A stretch of DNA of 64,000 bases from Cristatella mucedo (GCA_009760855.2 WPIO01000050.1:476501-540500); one strand, 5' to 3'. Numbered from the stretch's first letter, positions 33,768 through 46,170 are shown. The notes: generated from the letters alone by a model not told the origin. Made by a program: numbers and translations.

Positions 33768-34830
33768 ACTGCATTTGGCGTCGTCGTTGCGGCTGTCTCT
33801 GCTGGAATTCCAATTGTACAGTCATTCTGATCTCTAATAGGCCGAGACGTGTCTGAGTTAGCAGCATCCGTAAATATAACCGCTAATTCTAGACGAACTG
33901 TTCTCTGCACAAGAGTTGGTCTATTGCCGAAGAATAAAAACAAGCAAGACCAAACATTGAGGTAGTCAACCTTAAACCAGCGCAAAGACGCGACAACTTG
34001 ACGATGCAACCTTGAACTTGAGGCTTTTTCGAGTCCTACTGAGTACAACTCACTGCGGCCTTCTGCAGGCGGAACGAATGGGAGACTGAGACGAAAGGGA
34101 GACAAATATTGAGACGCAGCTGCTGAATCGGCTGACCTTGACTTTGGCCACAGACAGTGCCGCCGATCTAAGCCAAGCTACAGAGGCCGCCGCCAGAGGT
34201 CATGCAGAGGCCGCGTCCCGCTGTTGAAAGCCACTCGATTCTCCGAAAGCTTATGCGTTACTGGGCCGGAAATAGCAGATCTTCTGTCGAGACTGCGAAT
34301 GACCAATTTCTTCTCAGTTTTCGTTCTTCGGCCTCAACGCATGTCCGTTGCTGTTGGTTGCAAGCGGAACTTGATTCGCAATCTTGTGACTATTCATGGC
34401 GCTTCGCTTCCGTGTGGATTATTTCTTATCTCACCCATCTCTTCGCAGCTCAACAGTTCATATATTGAAATTTCTCCTCCTACCTCAGCCCCCTCGGTCA
34501 CTTTTTTGTTGAATTGGCATTTGTGGAGACATTTGGTTGACTGGAATGCATGCTAACATTCACGCATTCATCAAGCACGGTTTTTGTCGGTGTTTGTCTG
34601 CGCACGACAAACTTGGTCGCTTCAAGAGCTTTGATGCTCTGCAAAGCTTTGAAGAGCTTCTAATGGCTGGAAACACCGCCGCATATACTCTCTCGGTCTC
34701 AGATAGCCCGTCGTCGAGTATTACGGCTTTATGTATAGCTACTTCCCATAGCACCACAGCATCCTCCTCCATCGCGTCCGTACAAGACGTACTGCTCGTC
34801 GTCGGCTCTCCTCCACCTCTATTTTCTGTC
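33331..34830. other. Unassigned; small simple repeats
   Basis: GAGGTATTGAGGTATTGAG near 33475 and (TC)n at 33730-33765. Frames such as 33539-34105 (-) pass through the (TC)n and show no domain. Confidence 0.4.
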
Positions 34831-34837
34831 TCTGTCT

Positions 34838-34880
34838 ATCTGTGTGTGTGTGTGTGCGTGTGTGTGCGCGTGTGTGTGTG

Positions 34881-34916
<36 letters not shown>

Positions 34917-34925
34917 CATCTCTCT
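34838..34925. repeat. (GT)n and (TC)n microsatellites
   Basis: GT run to about 34882, then TC run to 34925. Confidence 0.95.
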
Positions 34926-36990
34926 CTTCCGTTCTCGGCTCTACAACGACGTCCTCCCTGCCGCCGTTCACCGACGCCGCTGGGCGATCGTATGACCGTC
35001 GCAGCCCGGCCGCCGCATCCTGCCCGCACCGGAAGCTGGCGCGGCCTGGGCGCGCCAGCTTCGGCCGTGCGTCGTTCCCTCAGCCGTCCGTCGGCGCGAG
35101 CGCGTCCGCTCCTCGCTGAGAGCGTCGACGCATCCGGGGGATGCTGACGCGGAGCGGCGCGCGCTCGCGCCGCTCGCAGCGAGTCGCCGGAACAAAGTCG
35201 GGAAAGGCGAGCGGCCGCTCCGCTGGCCGCTCGCCGCCGCCGCCGCGCCGTCGCAGCCCCGCGCGGCGGCCACTCGAGAGGCGGCGGTCCTCGCACTTTC
35301 CTCCGCTGCCGCAAGGAGGCGCTGACCGCAAGATCCCGAGCTCACTTAGCGGGGAGGGACGCAATAGGAAACGCCCTCGTGGTTCAATCATTTCGGAAAA
35401 AAGCTCAGCTTAGCAGACGCGCTTTGCCGGCAACGGCTTCCCGATGCGTATCGCGTATACCCGCCCGTGGACGGTAGCCACGTGAACGACTACGCGAGCA
35501 GCAGGCCGCACACGTCAGCTGATGAGACACCCGAAGCGTAAGCCGCCGGGCATGCAATCTCGAGTCGCGGAGAAGCTGATAAGGGGGCGGGAGCGAGAGA
35601 AAAGATGACGGCGGTGAAAAATAGCGTCGCGCTTGGATGCTCGCAACGACCGATGCCGGGCTAACAAAGCCGCGGCGGCCGCGGCCGCGCCGAGCGGTCC
35701 GCCCACTGTTGCACCTCCGCTTCGGACGGTTTTTCCTTTGCCACGCCCACTCCTGTGACGCTGGGTTGGCGGTGGGTTGCGACGGAGCGACTGACGAAAC
35801 GAGCGTATCGCCACTGTTGAAAAGGCCCCGACAGCCACGCCCGCGAAGAGGTCTCGCAGAGATCGTCGCTCCGTCGGGAAGCGCGTCTGCCGCAGCGCGA
35901 GCCACGATAGAGTCGGCCCAGGGCAGCAGTCGCTCGACACTTTCGCCGACCGCCGACCTCGCAGGTCCGGATAAGCTGCACGCCTCGCCGGTGATTTAAG
36001 CCGCAACGGCAAAGAGGCCGCAGCGGTCGGCTGCGCCCGTTGTCGTCCCAGCCACCGCCGCCGATCGCCGTCGTTGCCACCGCCGCCGGACCTCCGCCAG
36101 CGTCGTCATGGCCGGACCGGTTTGCCGGAATGCTCTACTTGCGATCGCCACCTGCGGCGGTGAGTTAGTTCGCCCGTTGCATCCGCCATCGCCGCTCCAC
36201 CACGCCGCCGCCCACCCCGCGAGATTGCTGGGGGAGGGGGGGGGGTGGGGATGGGCGGTTTGAGGTGCGCCGGGTCGCCGACCCGTCGCGGGTGCCCAGC
36301 CCAGGCGCGAGCGACCGCACGATCGCGTCGCGCCGTCGCGGTGCGGCGGCATCGGCCGTTCGCTACGACGGGGCCGCTGTCGCAGCGCTGTCATACCTCA
36401 TCCGCCGCCGCCGCACCCGCGACGGCCTCGCGCGCTCAGCGCCTCAGCGCCCGGGATGTCGCACCTTCGCCGGCTCAGCGCCGCTCCGTCGGCGCTTCGG
36501 CAGCCGACGCTCAGCGCCGCGCCTGACCGGCCGCGCGGCGGCGGCGGGGTCAGGCGCGGCGCGTCTCCTTTGCAGCGTCGCCTCAGCTCAGCTCAGCTCA
36601 GCTCCTCGCTTCTCAGCTCCTTCTCAGAGCCTCCTCGCTCCTCAGCGCTTGCGCTCAGCCGCGGCGCCGGCCTCGATTGCGGCTGCGATCTCGAACCGCA
36701 CGCGGCGGCGTCGCGATCGGCAGAAGGCGTAAAACACGCCTTTTCTGGCGTGGGTGAAAATCGGGAAATCGTGCGGACGGACCGACTGACTTTCCACCTA
36801 CCCGCGCAGCCGTGGCGTTCCGCCTTATTTCTAAAGCGCATAGATCGTCGAGGACAGGCGAAGTTCAGAGCCGGTCGTTCGGCACCGATCTCGCGAGGCT
36901 TTGCTGCCCGCTAGCGGAAGCGATTGGGCTCACGTGCGCTCAAGCCGAGCGCTTACGATTGAGGCGCGGCGACGAGTCGCGGCCGCGGGC
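34926..36990. other. CpG-island-like GC-rich region, no gene assigned
   Basis: About 2 kb of very high GC with frequent CpG. Frames to about 190 codons on both strands reflect scarcity of stops. Local CAGCTCAGCTCAGCT run near 36582-36605 and a G-run at 36228-36248. A promoter or first exon could lie here; compare the next entry. Confidence 0.45.
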
Positions 36991-36994
36991 GACG

Positions 36995-37237
36995 ATGGCG
37001 GATACGAGGACGGCGGTTCCTCTTCTCCCGGCGAGCGCGGGAGCCCTCGCCGAGCGCGGGAACTCCTCGCCTCCCGCCGAGCGTGGGAACTCCTCGCCTC
37101 CCGCCGAGCGCAGGAACTCCTCGCCCCTCAGGAGCTCCGATCTGACATCGGACGTAGCAGCTGACTTTTGGCAGCCGACGCGAGCGTCGATCGATCTCCA
37201 CTCGCGCGATCCGCTTTTACGAAAAAGAAGCCACTAA
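36995..37237 (+). CDS. Hypothetical ORF at the edge of the CpG-rich region
   Basis: ATG in a fair context (GACGATGG) opens 80 codons, start MADTRTAVPLLPASAG. Three in-frame 27-bp repeats encode AERGNSSPP units, followed by DLTSDVAADFWQPTRASIDL and a basic end. No domain recognised, no signal peptide. It could be a first coding exon or chance in GC-rich DNA. Confidence 0.2.
   Translation: MADTRTAVPLLPASAGALAERGNSSPPAERGNSSPPAERRNSSPLRSSDLTSDVAADFWQPTRASIDLHSRDPLLRKRSH
37049..37129. repeat. 27-bp minisatellite, three copies
   Basis: 37049-37075, 37076-37102 and 37103-37129, with few substitutions. The length is a multiple of 3, so the overlapping frame is preserved. Confidence 0.93.
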
Positions 37238-37239
37238 TC

Positions 37240-37558
37240 ATAGATAGACCGATTTTGAAAGTGCGATGTCACGATGTGGGGAGCTAGGATAATATGACAT
37301 CGCTCCCCAGCCCCCCCCCGAGGCCGCGAAAAGTCGTGAGTGAAATGAGTGTAGTGAGTGCATTGCATGTGCTTGTGCGAGTGCACGCGTGTGCCAGTGC
37401 GTTCTGGCGGCCTCGCCTCGAAAGGCAAATATTGGTGCCCACTGCTGGTTTTCTATGTGAATTCATCCTTTATTCTCTCTCTCTCTCTCTCACTGTTTGT
37501 GTCTCTTGCCTGCTTTAGGTCTACCCTGTATACTAGAGCTGGCTGCTAGAGCCGTAAG
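37240..37558. other. Unassigned; short (TC)n near 37472-37492
   Basis: Nothing else recognised. Confidence 0.4.
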
Positions 37559-37559
37559 G

Positions 37560-37760
37560 GGCCCCATATAAATGCTTAGCCGGGTCACGAAAGCTACCCC
37601 AGAGGTAAGGTGTTCGCTCTCCACGACCGAGGTCGCGGGTTCGAGTCCTGCAGTGGGAAATCCTTTGTTACTCACTGCAAGTGATTGTGGTAGCTGTGTT
37701 AAGGTTTTTCTGTTGCTATATAATTGAGACCTTACAATCAGCTAACATTTCTTGAGGTTA
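37560..37760 (+). mobile_element. SINE-A, well preserved
   Basis: tRNA-like head with GAGGTAAGGTGTTCGCTCTC and box B GGGTTCGAGTCC, then TGCAGTGGGAAATCCTTTGT, the CACTGCAAGTGATTGTGGTA body, and 3' end ACAATCAGCTAACATTTC. Confidence 0.8.
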
Positions 37761-38360
37761 GACGCCCGGCCGCTTACGTGCCGCGTGCTAGCTAGGAGCA
37801 CTCGCTGCCGTGTAACAAACGAGCTGCAGAGGCTTCTGCACTGCAGCCCTTTGCTGCAAGCGCAGCATACGTAATGGTGGTAGTCCTAGCAGACAGGTGA
37901 CACATGTCGGCGAAGTTGACTACTCGAAGGGCCGCTACAGCGAGTCGCAGAGGCTCCCTCTGTATGCATGCAAGTATGTCGATGGTAAATGAGCGAAGGA
38001 GTAATAAAGGGTGCCCGTGCCTTCTTTTAACCTGTCGTTAATGCAGATTAGTTCATTTTTGAGTAACGGAAAGGCACGCGTGTGAGCACCGGCCGTTTTG
38101 ACTCAAACTCTGGACGCCAAAGCATAAAGCACAACATATTAAATTGTGCTTTTGCGTCTTTACTGTCCAGACATAGCTAATGACATGTCCGGATCCTGAT
38201 ATTTTAAATTCAGAAACATTTGACAGTCTCAAGAGATTACATAATCTAACCGCTTTAGCATGTGCTAATTCGCTGCTGGGTCCTCGTAAGAACGGTAATG
38301 AGGCTAAAGCGAGGCTAAAGCGAGCAAAGGTCAGCCTCGAGTCAGCAGACTCTTCCTGTA
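37761..38360. other. Unassigned sequence
   Basis: Nothing recognised except a small AGGCTAAAGCG duplication near 38300-38322. Confidence 0.4.
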
Positions 38361-38361
38361 C

Positions 38362-38500
38362 AGCGGCAGACGAGCGATAGCGGCTATTGCTAACACCTGC
38401 AGTGGCCGATAAAGAATTGCCTTCCGCATTATTTGAATGCTCGACGTGGTGAAGTGAAGTGCCACCACCTTACCCAGGGCTAAGATCCAGGGGCGGGGCT
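38362..38500 (-). mobile_element. SINE-A, reverse orientation, degraded
   Basis: Minus strand shows GCCACTGCAGGTGTTAGCAA and GCCGCTATCGCTCGTC from the body and a tRNA-like CCCTGGGTAAGGTGGTGGCA head. Confidence 0.6.
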
Positions 38501-38539
38501 TGATGCAAAGATCCTTGGCGTTATGCTTGGGATTATGTA

Positions 38540-38990
38540 TCACTCAGTGCCGGTGCCACAGAGACAAATGGTAAAGCTCGAAAGATGAAGACACGTCTTA
38601 AGTTGTGATTTAACTGATGCAACGTCAGTACAATTGGTGACAGAAGCCTGCAGTGAATTCCGACCTTTCGCTGCACATGAACTGAACGTGCTATCGCCAA
38701 TTGACTTCAATTTAGTGTACAATGAGTGAGACGGCTAGAAGCCGATGAGAGGGTGGCATGGCAGCCGACTGGGCAAGCGAGGAGCTTGCATTATAAGGCT
38801 CGTGCTAGGAATTGAAAAGATATGTAGGCCAGGCCAGGCCAGGCCAGGGATCTCGAAATCGATTCGACATCTCCTGTCTCAATAATGCTGAGCTAGAAAC
38901 GGTGTGGCTTGTCAGTTGCACAGTTGATGACAGACCAGACGAGCTGATGAGTTTTGCACCAGTTGCAGACGATTACAGGCTGAATAAAGT
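38540..38990 (-). mobile_element. Diverged LINE, C-terminal ORF2 fragment (third lineage)
   Basis: Minus frame 38540-38722 reads TKLKSIGDSTFSSCAAKGRN and DVASVKSQLKTCLHL, equivalent to the Family A C-terminal block (LKSFGDRAFSSYAP...) but too diverged to be Family A or B. Upstream sequence to 38990 matches weakly. Confidence 0.65.
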
Positions 38991-39238
38991 TTATGAGATT
39001 CCCTGCCATTACCGTGGACATGGGGTACACCACCACTAATGTACATTAAGGTTCTACCAGGAGCCGTGCTTGTATTCTCCCGGACCTACCAGAAATTTTC
39101 CAGAAGCTTGTTATCTGTGACGTGACCTCAGAACCGGAGGTGTGTTTTAATCGTCTGACATTGGGCTTCAGTTAGACATCCATGTCATTCCCTTGCAGTC
39201 GTCTGCCATAGCTCACGGCCTTGTTATGCAAATACTAG
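38991..39238. other. Unassigned sequence
   Basis: Nothing recognised. Confidence 0.4.
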
Positions 39239-39239
39239 C

Positions 39240-39410
39240 TGATTTAACAGCCTCTTTTTTATGGCAACAGAAGAGCCTATAGGGCGATCCTTTAACGCCG
39301 CTGCCCACCCTAGGATTCGAATGCACGGAGGATCCTCCGGACCGAGGTCGTGCAAAGCAACCGCCTTACCCGAACCGAGAGGCAAGCCGATTGCCAATCC
39401 TGGCTTGATA
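39240..39410 (-). mobile_element. SINE-A, reverse orientation
   Basis: Minus strand: GGTAAGGCGGTTGCTTTGCA, box B CATTCGAATCC, then GGGTGGGCAGCGGCGTTAAA, GGCTCTTCTGTTGCC and AAGAGGCTGTTAAATCAGCT, the family 3' end. Confidence 0.8.
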
Positions 39411-40025
39411 GGAAAGATGCCAGTCGAAGCATTTGCCATGGCATAGGTCTCGCTTGTGCCTGCCATGACGTTCGTGTAGTTGCACTGAGCTACCGCCGAG
39501 AGGGGTTCGCACCTGCTGCGGGCGAGTCCTCGTCAGTATTCATCACATCGTCAGCACCGACCGACTGCTCTGTGCTCCAGCGTCTGGGTGGAATTAAAGA
39601 ATGGCAGCCACTGCGTCGGCGACAGCCTGCCGCCAAAGTGGGCGACTTTCACAGTGATTAGGGCTGCCTGCCCCACCCATAGCACATATGACCCTGGCCG
39701 AGGAATTCCAATTGGCAGCCGGTATGATGCCTCAATGTCCACATGAAGAGGCTTTGCAGATGTTTGCACGTGTTTGCACTCAAACCTTCAGATACGGCTG
39801 TTTCGGGTCACTGAGATTAGCACATTTGCACAGCGAAAGCAAGTCACAATAGCTGAATAATTTCTTATTACTGCTCAGGCTGAACGCCCTGGTGTGCAAT
39901 AGCACATTGTCGAATGTGGCTCAAGGTCAGGGTTGCAAATGATGTGAGCCTTACTATTTTCCGCGAAAAAAACTGCGCAGAACTTTGTTTATAGAATAAT
40001 ATTAACCGATGGTAAAATACTCTGG
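39411..40025. other. Unassigned sequence
   Basis: No gene or repeat family recognised. Confidence 0.4.
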
Positions 40026-40029
40026 CATT

Positions 40030-40185
40030 TCATAGCGCTCTCACAGAACTAGATCACTGGCATAAAGTCTAGGTGAATTCATTCGCTGACCGAAGTCGAG
40101 TGCTCGAGCCCCTCGGCACAAGTTAAGCACCTGAATAGAGATTAAGTTCTCTTAGGGCGCTATGCGGATATAAATTATATATTTG
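40030..40185 (+). mobile_element. SINE-B with LINE-type tail
   Basis: Head with CATAAAGTCTAGGTGAATTC and box B-like GTGCTCGAGCCCC, then AGCACCTGAATAGAGATT, TTCTCTTAGGGCGCTATGC and an AT-rich end. The first 25 bp resemble a reversed LINE tail, suggesting insertion next to an older tail. Confidence 0.75.
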
Positions 40186-40361
40186 CTTGGCAGCTCACCC
40201 TTTTCGAGAATAAAGTGGCCTTTTATTGCCGACGGCAACTCAGGGCATAAGCCTGCAAGCGGCTGAGAGGTTTTACTTGCAGGGGACTAACGTCACTCTT
40301 CGCCGAATGACGGTAAAGTAATCGCGAAAGATGATTGCAATGATGAGGATAATGATGAGGA

Positions 40362-40392
40362 TCATGATGATATTTGCAGCTGTTGCAAATAT
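40362..40392. repeat. 31-bp near-perfect palindrome
   Basis: GATGATATTTGCA and TGCAAATATCATC are perfect inverted arms around a 5-nt loop, embedded in GATGAT-rich sequence. Confidence 0.9.
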
Positions 40393-40429
40393 CATCACGA
40401 TATCAAACGGATCAATATTTATATATGAT

Positions 40430-41480
40430 ATATATTAATAATAGTAATGCACTTGATAAAGCAACCTCAGAGAGCTTAATCTCTTTCTAGGCGCTTTACA
40501 TTTGCTGCAAAGGTAAATGCAATTGAATGGTGAGTAATAGCATGCTTGATAAACAAACAACAAGAATAACATGGTTAGGGGTGGCATGCACAGGGTCAGC
40601 ATGCAAATATGGTTAGTGGCAGCATGCACAGTGTCAGCACGCATAAGCACATGAAGGACGAATCACGGGGACCCACTAAATGCTGTCCTAAATAGGTGTG
40701 CTTTTAAGTTCTTTTAAAATGTTCTCAAGTCAGGGGATGTTCTGACGCCAGTCGGGAAGGAGCTCCAGGTTTTGGGAGCATACGAACAATGCACGGTCTC
40801 TAAAAGATTTGAGGTTTGTACGAGGTATCGGTAGACTGTTGGATTCCGAAAAGCGGATGGTACGATGCTTGGCCTGGTGGGGGAGTAGATCGGAGAGATA
40901 GGCTGGAGCCAAAGAATGATGTGACCTATAAGTGAGCGACCAAAACCTTGAATTCTATCCGTTGCTTGACTGGTAGCCAGTGCAGGTCGGCGAGAAGTGG
41001 TGTGATATGGCAGCTGCGGCGCTAACAACAGACAAGCCTAGCTGCGGAGTTTTTCACCAGCTGCAGTCGCCTGATCGCACATGCTGGTAGGCCAGTAAGC
41101 AATGAGTTGCAGAAGTCGAGACGGGATGTCACGAATGCATGGACCAACTTGGACGTGGTATCCTTATCTAAACAAGCCGAATTTTGGCAATATTATGTAG
41201 CTGAAAGTAGGCAGATTTGACTATGGAGCTGATGTGGTCGTCTAACGAGAGGTCCTTTTGGAACATGACAACTAGATTTCGAGTTTATTCGATAGGAGAC
41301 ATGCTGGCAGAGCCAATTTTGAGCGTCAGCCTTTCAACTTTGTGAATCACACTGGGCTTACCCATAACTAGTATCTTAGTTTTGTCATCGTTTAGTTTTA
41401 GAACATTTGCCGCCATCCATGTGAGGATGTGATCAATTCATGCAGAAAGTGAATCGAGAGAATTTGAGGTGCTCGAAGGC
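40430..41480 (-). mobile_element. Family A LINE, 5'-truncated, frameshifted
   Basis: Minus strand: AT tail and hairpin at 40430-40500, 3' UTR, then C-terminal ORF2 (40714-41028 - carries DLRTF, 40730-40912 - LSDLLPHQAKHRTIRFSESN). It runs up to the post-YADD region and stops at about 41480. Several frameshifts. Confidence 0.88.
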
Positions 41481-42325
41481 TATATACATTTGATCCAATC
41501 ATAAAAATATCAATACAAGTGTAATCAATATAAATATTATCAAAATATCATCTATGATCTTAAACGGATTACGAGAGCGTGAGGGAACTAAACACTAACT
41601 AAGATAACACTGTGAGTTCATATGCTGCTGCCATGGAGTGCAGCTGTCTATTGGTGAATGATGCAGTGGGTGAACTGAGTTGCCATATTGCCACACGCAG
41701 TGTGCCCTAGCGGACTGATGCATTAAATAAATTTGCCACTATCACTCTTTGCTATTGACATGATGTCGAAGATACGTATTATGGCGAAGGGCTGCTTTAT
41801 ACGGGCAAGTATGAGCACGCGGTGTTGGCTTGAAAAGTCTGTTACATGATTCGGAAGTTCAGCTGCAGCTCATGGGTGAGTGCAAAGGTCAAAGGATGTG
41901 GGGATATGTTTTTCCAGCTACAATGCACCGACTGTACAGCAGACTCTGTAAGGTGTCCACTGGACGTGCCCAGAACTTGGAGTACAACTGGACACTATGC
42001 TAGAAAAGTTCAAGTTTTTCACTTAGTGTGTTTAGCCACCGTCGTCTCTCTCGCGAGCTTACGAGGCTCCGTTCGGCAGACATTTGGTAGTGACCGGTGT
42101 CGCTGGACATTTACAATTCGCCAACATTTGGGAATAGCGTCGCTCGACAGTGGCGAGTTGGAATGCTAGGCGGTGGTCAGTCCACTTATCTGCTCCCAAA
42201 TTCATCGTATGGAAATAGTCCTATCGCAGATACTCCTTACCTGTCATTAGGAATACCAGTCAGTCTTATTAATTATTTTCCTCCAATCTCGTGAGGATTT
42301 TTAGAGTTCTCATGCTACATTTAAG
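41481..42325. other. Unassigned sequence
   Basis: AT-rich near 41485-41560. A 107-codon frame at 41846-42169 (+) has no recognised domain. Confidence 0.4.
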
Positions 42326-42329
42326 ACAG

Positions 42330-42500
42330 GACTTAAACCCCTGGGTAAGCTGTTCCCTCTTTACGATCCAGGTGGTGGATAAGAGTCATGCAGTGGGCGA
42401 TCCTTTACTGCCTTGAAAGCGGTGGTGATATCCGTTAAGGCTCTTCTGCCGCTTTACAAATAAAGATGCTGAATCAGCTAACCTTTAACCTTTAACCTTG
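42330..42500 (+). mobile_element. SINE-A with (CCTTTAA)n tail
   Basis: Head CCTGGGTAAGCTGTTCCCTC, then CAGTGGGCGATCCTTTACTG, GCGGTGGTGATATCCGTTAA, GGCTCTTCTGCCGCTTT, GATGCTGAATCAGCTAA and three CCTTTAA units. This shows the complete SINE-A 3' end, which is unlike the LINE tail. Confidence 0.85.
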
Positions 42501-43335
42501 GGTGTGGTATGCCGTTCAGTTTATGTAACAACTCACGGTGTTTTATGGCAGTGAAAAGCTTCATCCTACCTCTTGCCTACCCATTCCCTCCTACGTTTTT
42601 CTTCCCTCGCTTCCTTCTACTATCTACTATCACATCCCGACCATCCCGACCTCCTACCTATCTCCTACCGCCTACCCATTTCCTCCCTCCTACCGCCTAC
42701 CTAGATAATTCCTCCTACTTCCTGCTCGCTGCTGCTTCACTACCGAAGTCCAATGGGTATCTCAGATCGTTGATGTTCCACCTCAAAACCAAAACAGCGA
42801 GGCCGCGAAGGTCATCGCCTTGCTACTATCTGGAATTCGCAAACCGGAGACATTCTTTGGGTAGATTACCGCGCCTACCGTCGTGCCTAACTTGACCACC
42901 AACGTTCTCAGGATTGCTTAGAGATTAACAGCAGCACCAGGATCGTACGGGGTCGTACGGAACTCTAAGCCGTCTCTAGGCACTTTTCATATTGAATTCA
43001 TCGCCTGCAACATCTGTTGGATTTTCGTAGTGCTCAAGATTAATATAATAATTCTATTTTCTAATTATTAGTATTATCTTTTTATTTATTATATATTAAT
43101 ATTATTATAAATAATCAGGTTCCTCAATTATAAACCTGACGAACCAGACATGTCATAATGAAGTTTATAACTTAAGAAGTAGACTTCTGAAGTAATTGTT
43201 AATCAGTTCTACTTTGGGATTCGAATTGAGGTGTACATCGTGGCTAGTGCTATGAATTAACTTTACTGCTTTACCATTATCTAATCATGCCCGAATATTT
43301 GTCATGTTACTTAATTATCGTAATAATCTCCTCAG
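42501..43335. other. Unassigned; C/T-rich then AT-rich
   Basis: 42590-42710 is rich in CCTACC/CTCC words. 43040-43120 is AT-rich. No gene recognised. Confidence 0.4.
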
Positions 43336-43339
43336 CCAA

Positions 43340-44095
43340 GCCTGCATACTTTCAGCTTCATAGCTTTACTTAAATTCGGGCTAACGTAGACATGGATATT
43401 ACATCTAAATTAGTTAATGCACTTGTGCTATCCCGTCTTGAATTCGGTTACTCATTGCGTATTGGTCTAACAGCCTGTGAAATTGGATGCGTACAGTTAT
43501 TGCAAAACTCCGCAGCTAGTCTGTTGTGAGAGTCGCAGTTGCCGTACAACACCACTTCTCGCCGACCTGCAATGGCTCTCAATCAACCAGCGTATAGAAT
43601 TCAAGGTTCTGTCACTCACTTTTGGGTTCCTTTATTTTCTGGCTCCAGCCTCTCAATCATAGCTACTCACCTACCAGGCTAGGCATCGTACCAATCGCTT
43701 TTCTGACTCAAACCGTTTAGATGTACCCTGAAGGAACCTCAAATCCTTTGGGGACCACGCCTTTAGTTCGTATGCTCCTAAAGCCTGGAGATCACGTCCT
43801 ACTGAAGCTCCGACATATCCTGACTTAGACGATATTTAGTTTAAAACGTTCTTTTTTATTGCGCTCTTTTTACAGGGTAATTCTTTCTTTGTGTGCTTAC
43901 GCGTGCTGATATTGCATGCTACTACTTATCGTATTCCATGTTGACACTATACATGTTACGTCTATGTTATGCTCGTTGAAATTGTGCATGCTACCACTAA
44001 TGATTTGATGTAGATTCCTGTACAGCAGATTTAAACTGCTTAAAAAGAGATTAAGCACTCCGAGGGCGATTTGAAAATGTATTATTATCGTTCAT
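43340..44095 (+). mobile_element. Family A-like LINE, diverged C-terminal half
   Basis: Frame 43477-43662 reads RTTPLLADLQWLSINQRIEF and KVLSLTFGFLY. Then 3' UTR words (GCATGCT, CCATGTTGACACT) and a decayed hairpin at about 44033-44075. Many frameshifts; older than other copies. Confidence 0.8.
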
Positions 44096-44104
44096 AGTAT
44101 TGCT

Positions 44105-44290
44105 AATAATAATAATAATAATGCACTTGATAAAGCGCCCTCAGAGAACTCAATCTCTTCCTAGGCGCTTTACATTTGCCTCAAAGGGATTGTTAGTTGA
44201 AAGTAGGTTGTCTTAACTGTAGCATTACTTGAACCTCTCTAAAGCTCTAAAGGAAAGTCGTCCGATAATCACGAGGTTTAATTGAGGCAT
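44105..44290 (-). mobile_element. Family A LINE tail with internal deletion
   Basis: Reverse-complement (ATT)n, hairpin with intact stem (to about 44180), then a jump to GTTGAAAGTAGGTTG from ORF2. Confidence 0.75.
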
Positions 44291-44364
44291 TTTTAAGTAC
44301 CTATTGAGGCTAGTTGCGACGCTGCTAGGGAATTTGTTTCAACAAGGAATAAAAATAGTGATTA

Positions 44365-44450
44365 GTTTTTCTCTCTTTTTTATAGCGCGTTCAGAAAAAC
44401 GAATCTCTGTGTAGGCGCGCTACAACTGGCTGCGAGGGAAGCAATACGTA
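44365..44450 (-). mobile_element. Diverged LINE tail remnant
   Basis: TATAGCGCGTTCAGAAAAAC and GTAGGCGCGCTACAA mirror the Family A hairpin in reverse complement. Confidence 0.5.
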
Positions 44451-45010
44451 AGAAAAAAATGACATGCTATACATTGTGTTTAGAAAAACGCGTACACTTT
44501 CACTAAGGTGATAGCCAACTGATGGCCACTGGCTCGAAAGTGTGCCTTATTCTTTCTAAGATTTGCGCCCTGAATAATGCATGGGCGAGCAGGCAAAGCA
44601 CACAAAGACAAGTTCCCTGGCGTGGATGAAAGGCCGAGTGTCACATATCTGTTTGTAGCTGAGACTTAAATGTTATAGATTAATTATAAATTAATTACAA
44701 TTTGTTAAGAAAAGACGAAAGCAAGATCCGGACTGCTGGCGTGTGCGCCCGAAAGTGATAACCCGAATAAGTCTTAAATATTAATATAATAAGTCTTAAA
44801 TATTAATATAATAAGTCTTAAATATTAATATAATAAGTCTTAAATATTTCAATTTAGTGGGAAGAAAGGTGCTGCTCTACTGATCAATCCGAGGTAAATT
44901 TGACAATTAATACGGTCAATTGATAGTTGTAATTGACCAACATCTTTAATATTTGACAATCAGAGCTTCAGGAGAAAACAGTGGAATGTTCTCTAGTAGG
45001 GGCTAGCCGT
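44451..45010. other. Unassigned AT-rich sequence
   Basis: Nothing coding; contains the 22-bp repeat described separately. Confidence 0.4.
44766..44848. repeat. 22-bp AT-rich tandem repeat
   Basis: Three exact units (44766, 44788, 44810) and a partial fourth, each containing AAGTCTTAAATATTAATAT. Confidence 0.95.
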
Positions 45011-45017
45011 TAAGTTG

Positions 45018-45405
<388 letters not shown>

Positions 45406-45444
45406 GAGCTCCACATAAACGGTCGAAGTGAGAAAATCCACATT

Positions 45445-46170
45445 GCTCCCTGCATTTTTAACAAGCCGTCTCGGCATCTCTAATTTACTGCTTGCAAGTC
45501 TTCTGGCCTATGCGATTAGGTTCTTAGAGTTTGTGCAAAACTCAACAGATTGGCTCGTCTGTCGTCTGCGGCTCAATTTCCACGTCACACCACTTCTCGT
45601 TGACCTGCATCGGCTCCCTATCTAGCAGAGTGGCGACTTCATGGTTCTGTCTCTCACCTTTAGGTTTCTTAATTCTCCGGCTCCAACCTGTTTTTCTTAA
45701 CTACTCCCCAACAAGGCTAGATACTGTAAGACATGCTTTTCTAACTCTATGGATTTAGCTGGGCCTAAAAACGACTTGAAAATCCTCAGGAGACTATGCG
45801 TTTACTTCACATGCTCCCCAAGCCTGGAAATCATTCCCGGCATCGCGAATCGACATCGCGAACATCGCGAACCTGACGTCCTTAAAACGAAAGCGAAAGG
45901 GACACGAGTTCCTCACGGGATTCGTTCGCCTTTGTGATTTTTTCCTTTGTGTTGTTCTTTTAGTTGTTCTAAGATGCATGCCACGATGCCAGCCACCTCT
46001 AAGTGTATTATGCACGTTGACACTATACTGGCTACCTTGGAACCGCTCCTCACAGTATTCCCTGAGTCGTACTGATTGGTTTTTTGTGTGTGCTTATGTC
46101 TGCTGACTGAGTCATGTGACCACAAACCGTAAGCTTCTCCTATAAAAATGCATTTACTCTGTATCATTGT
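45445..46170 (+). mobile_element. Family A-like LINE, diverged C-terminal half
   Basis: Matches the RLDFCNSLL-like start, HVTPLLVDLHRLPI (45428-45625) and later C-terminal text to about 45840. Then an unrelated short CATCGCGAA run and weak 3' UTR words. Multiple stops. Confidence 0.7.

Noticed and set aside
35405-36080. Overlapping ORFs of 120-166 codons in the CpG-rich block
   Set aside because: Open in at least three frames at once; composition explains them.
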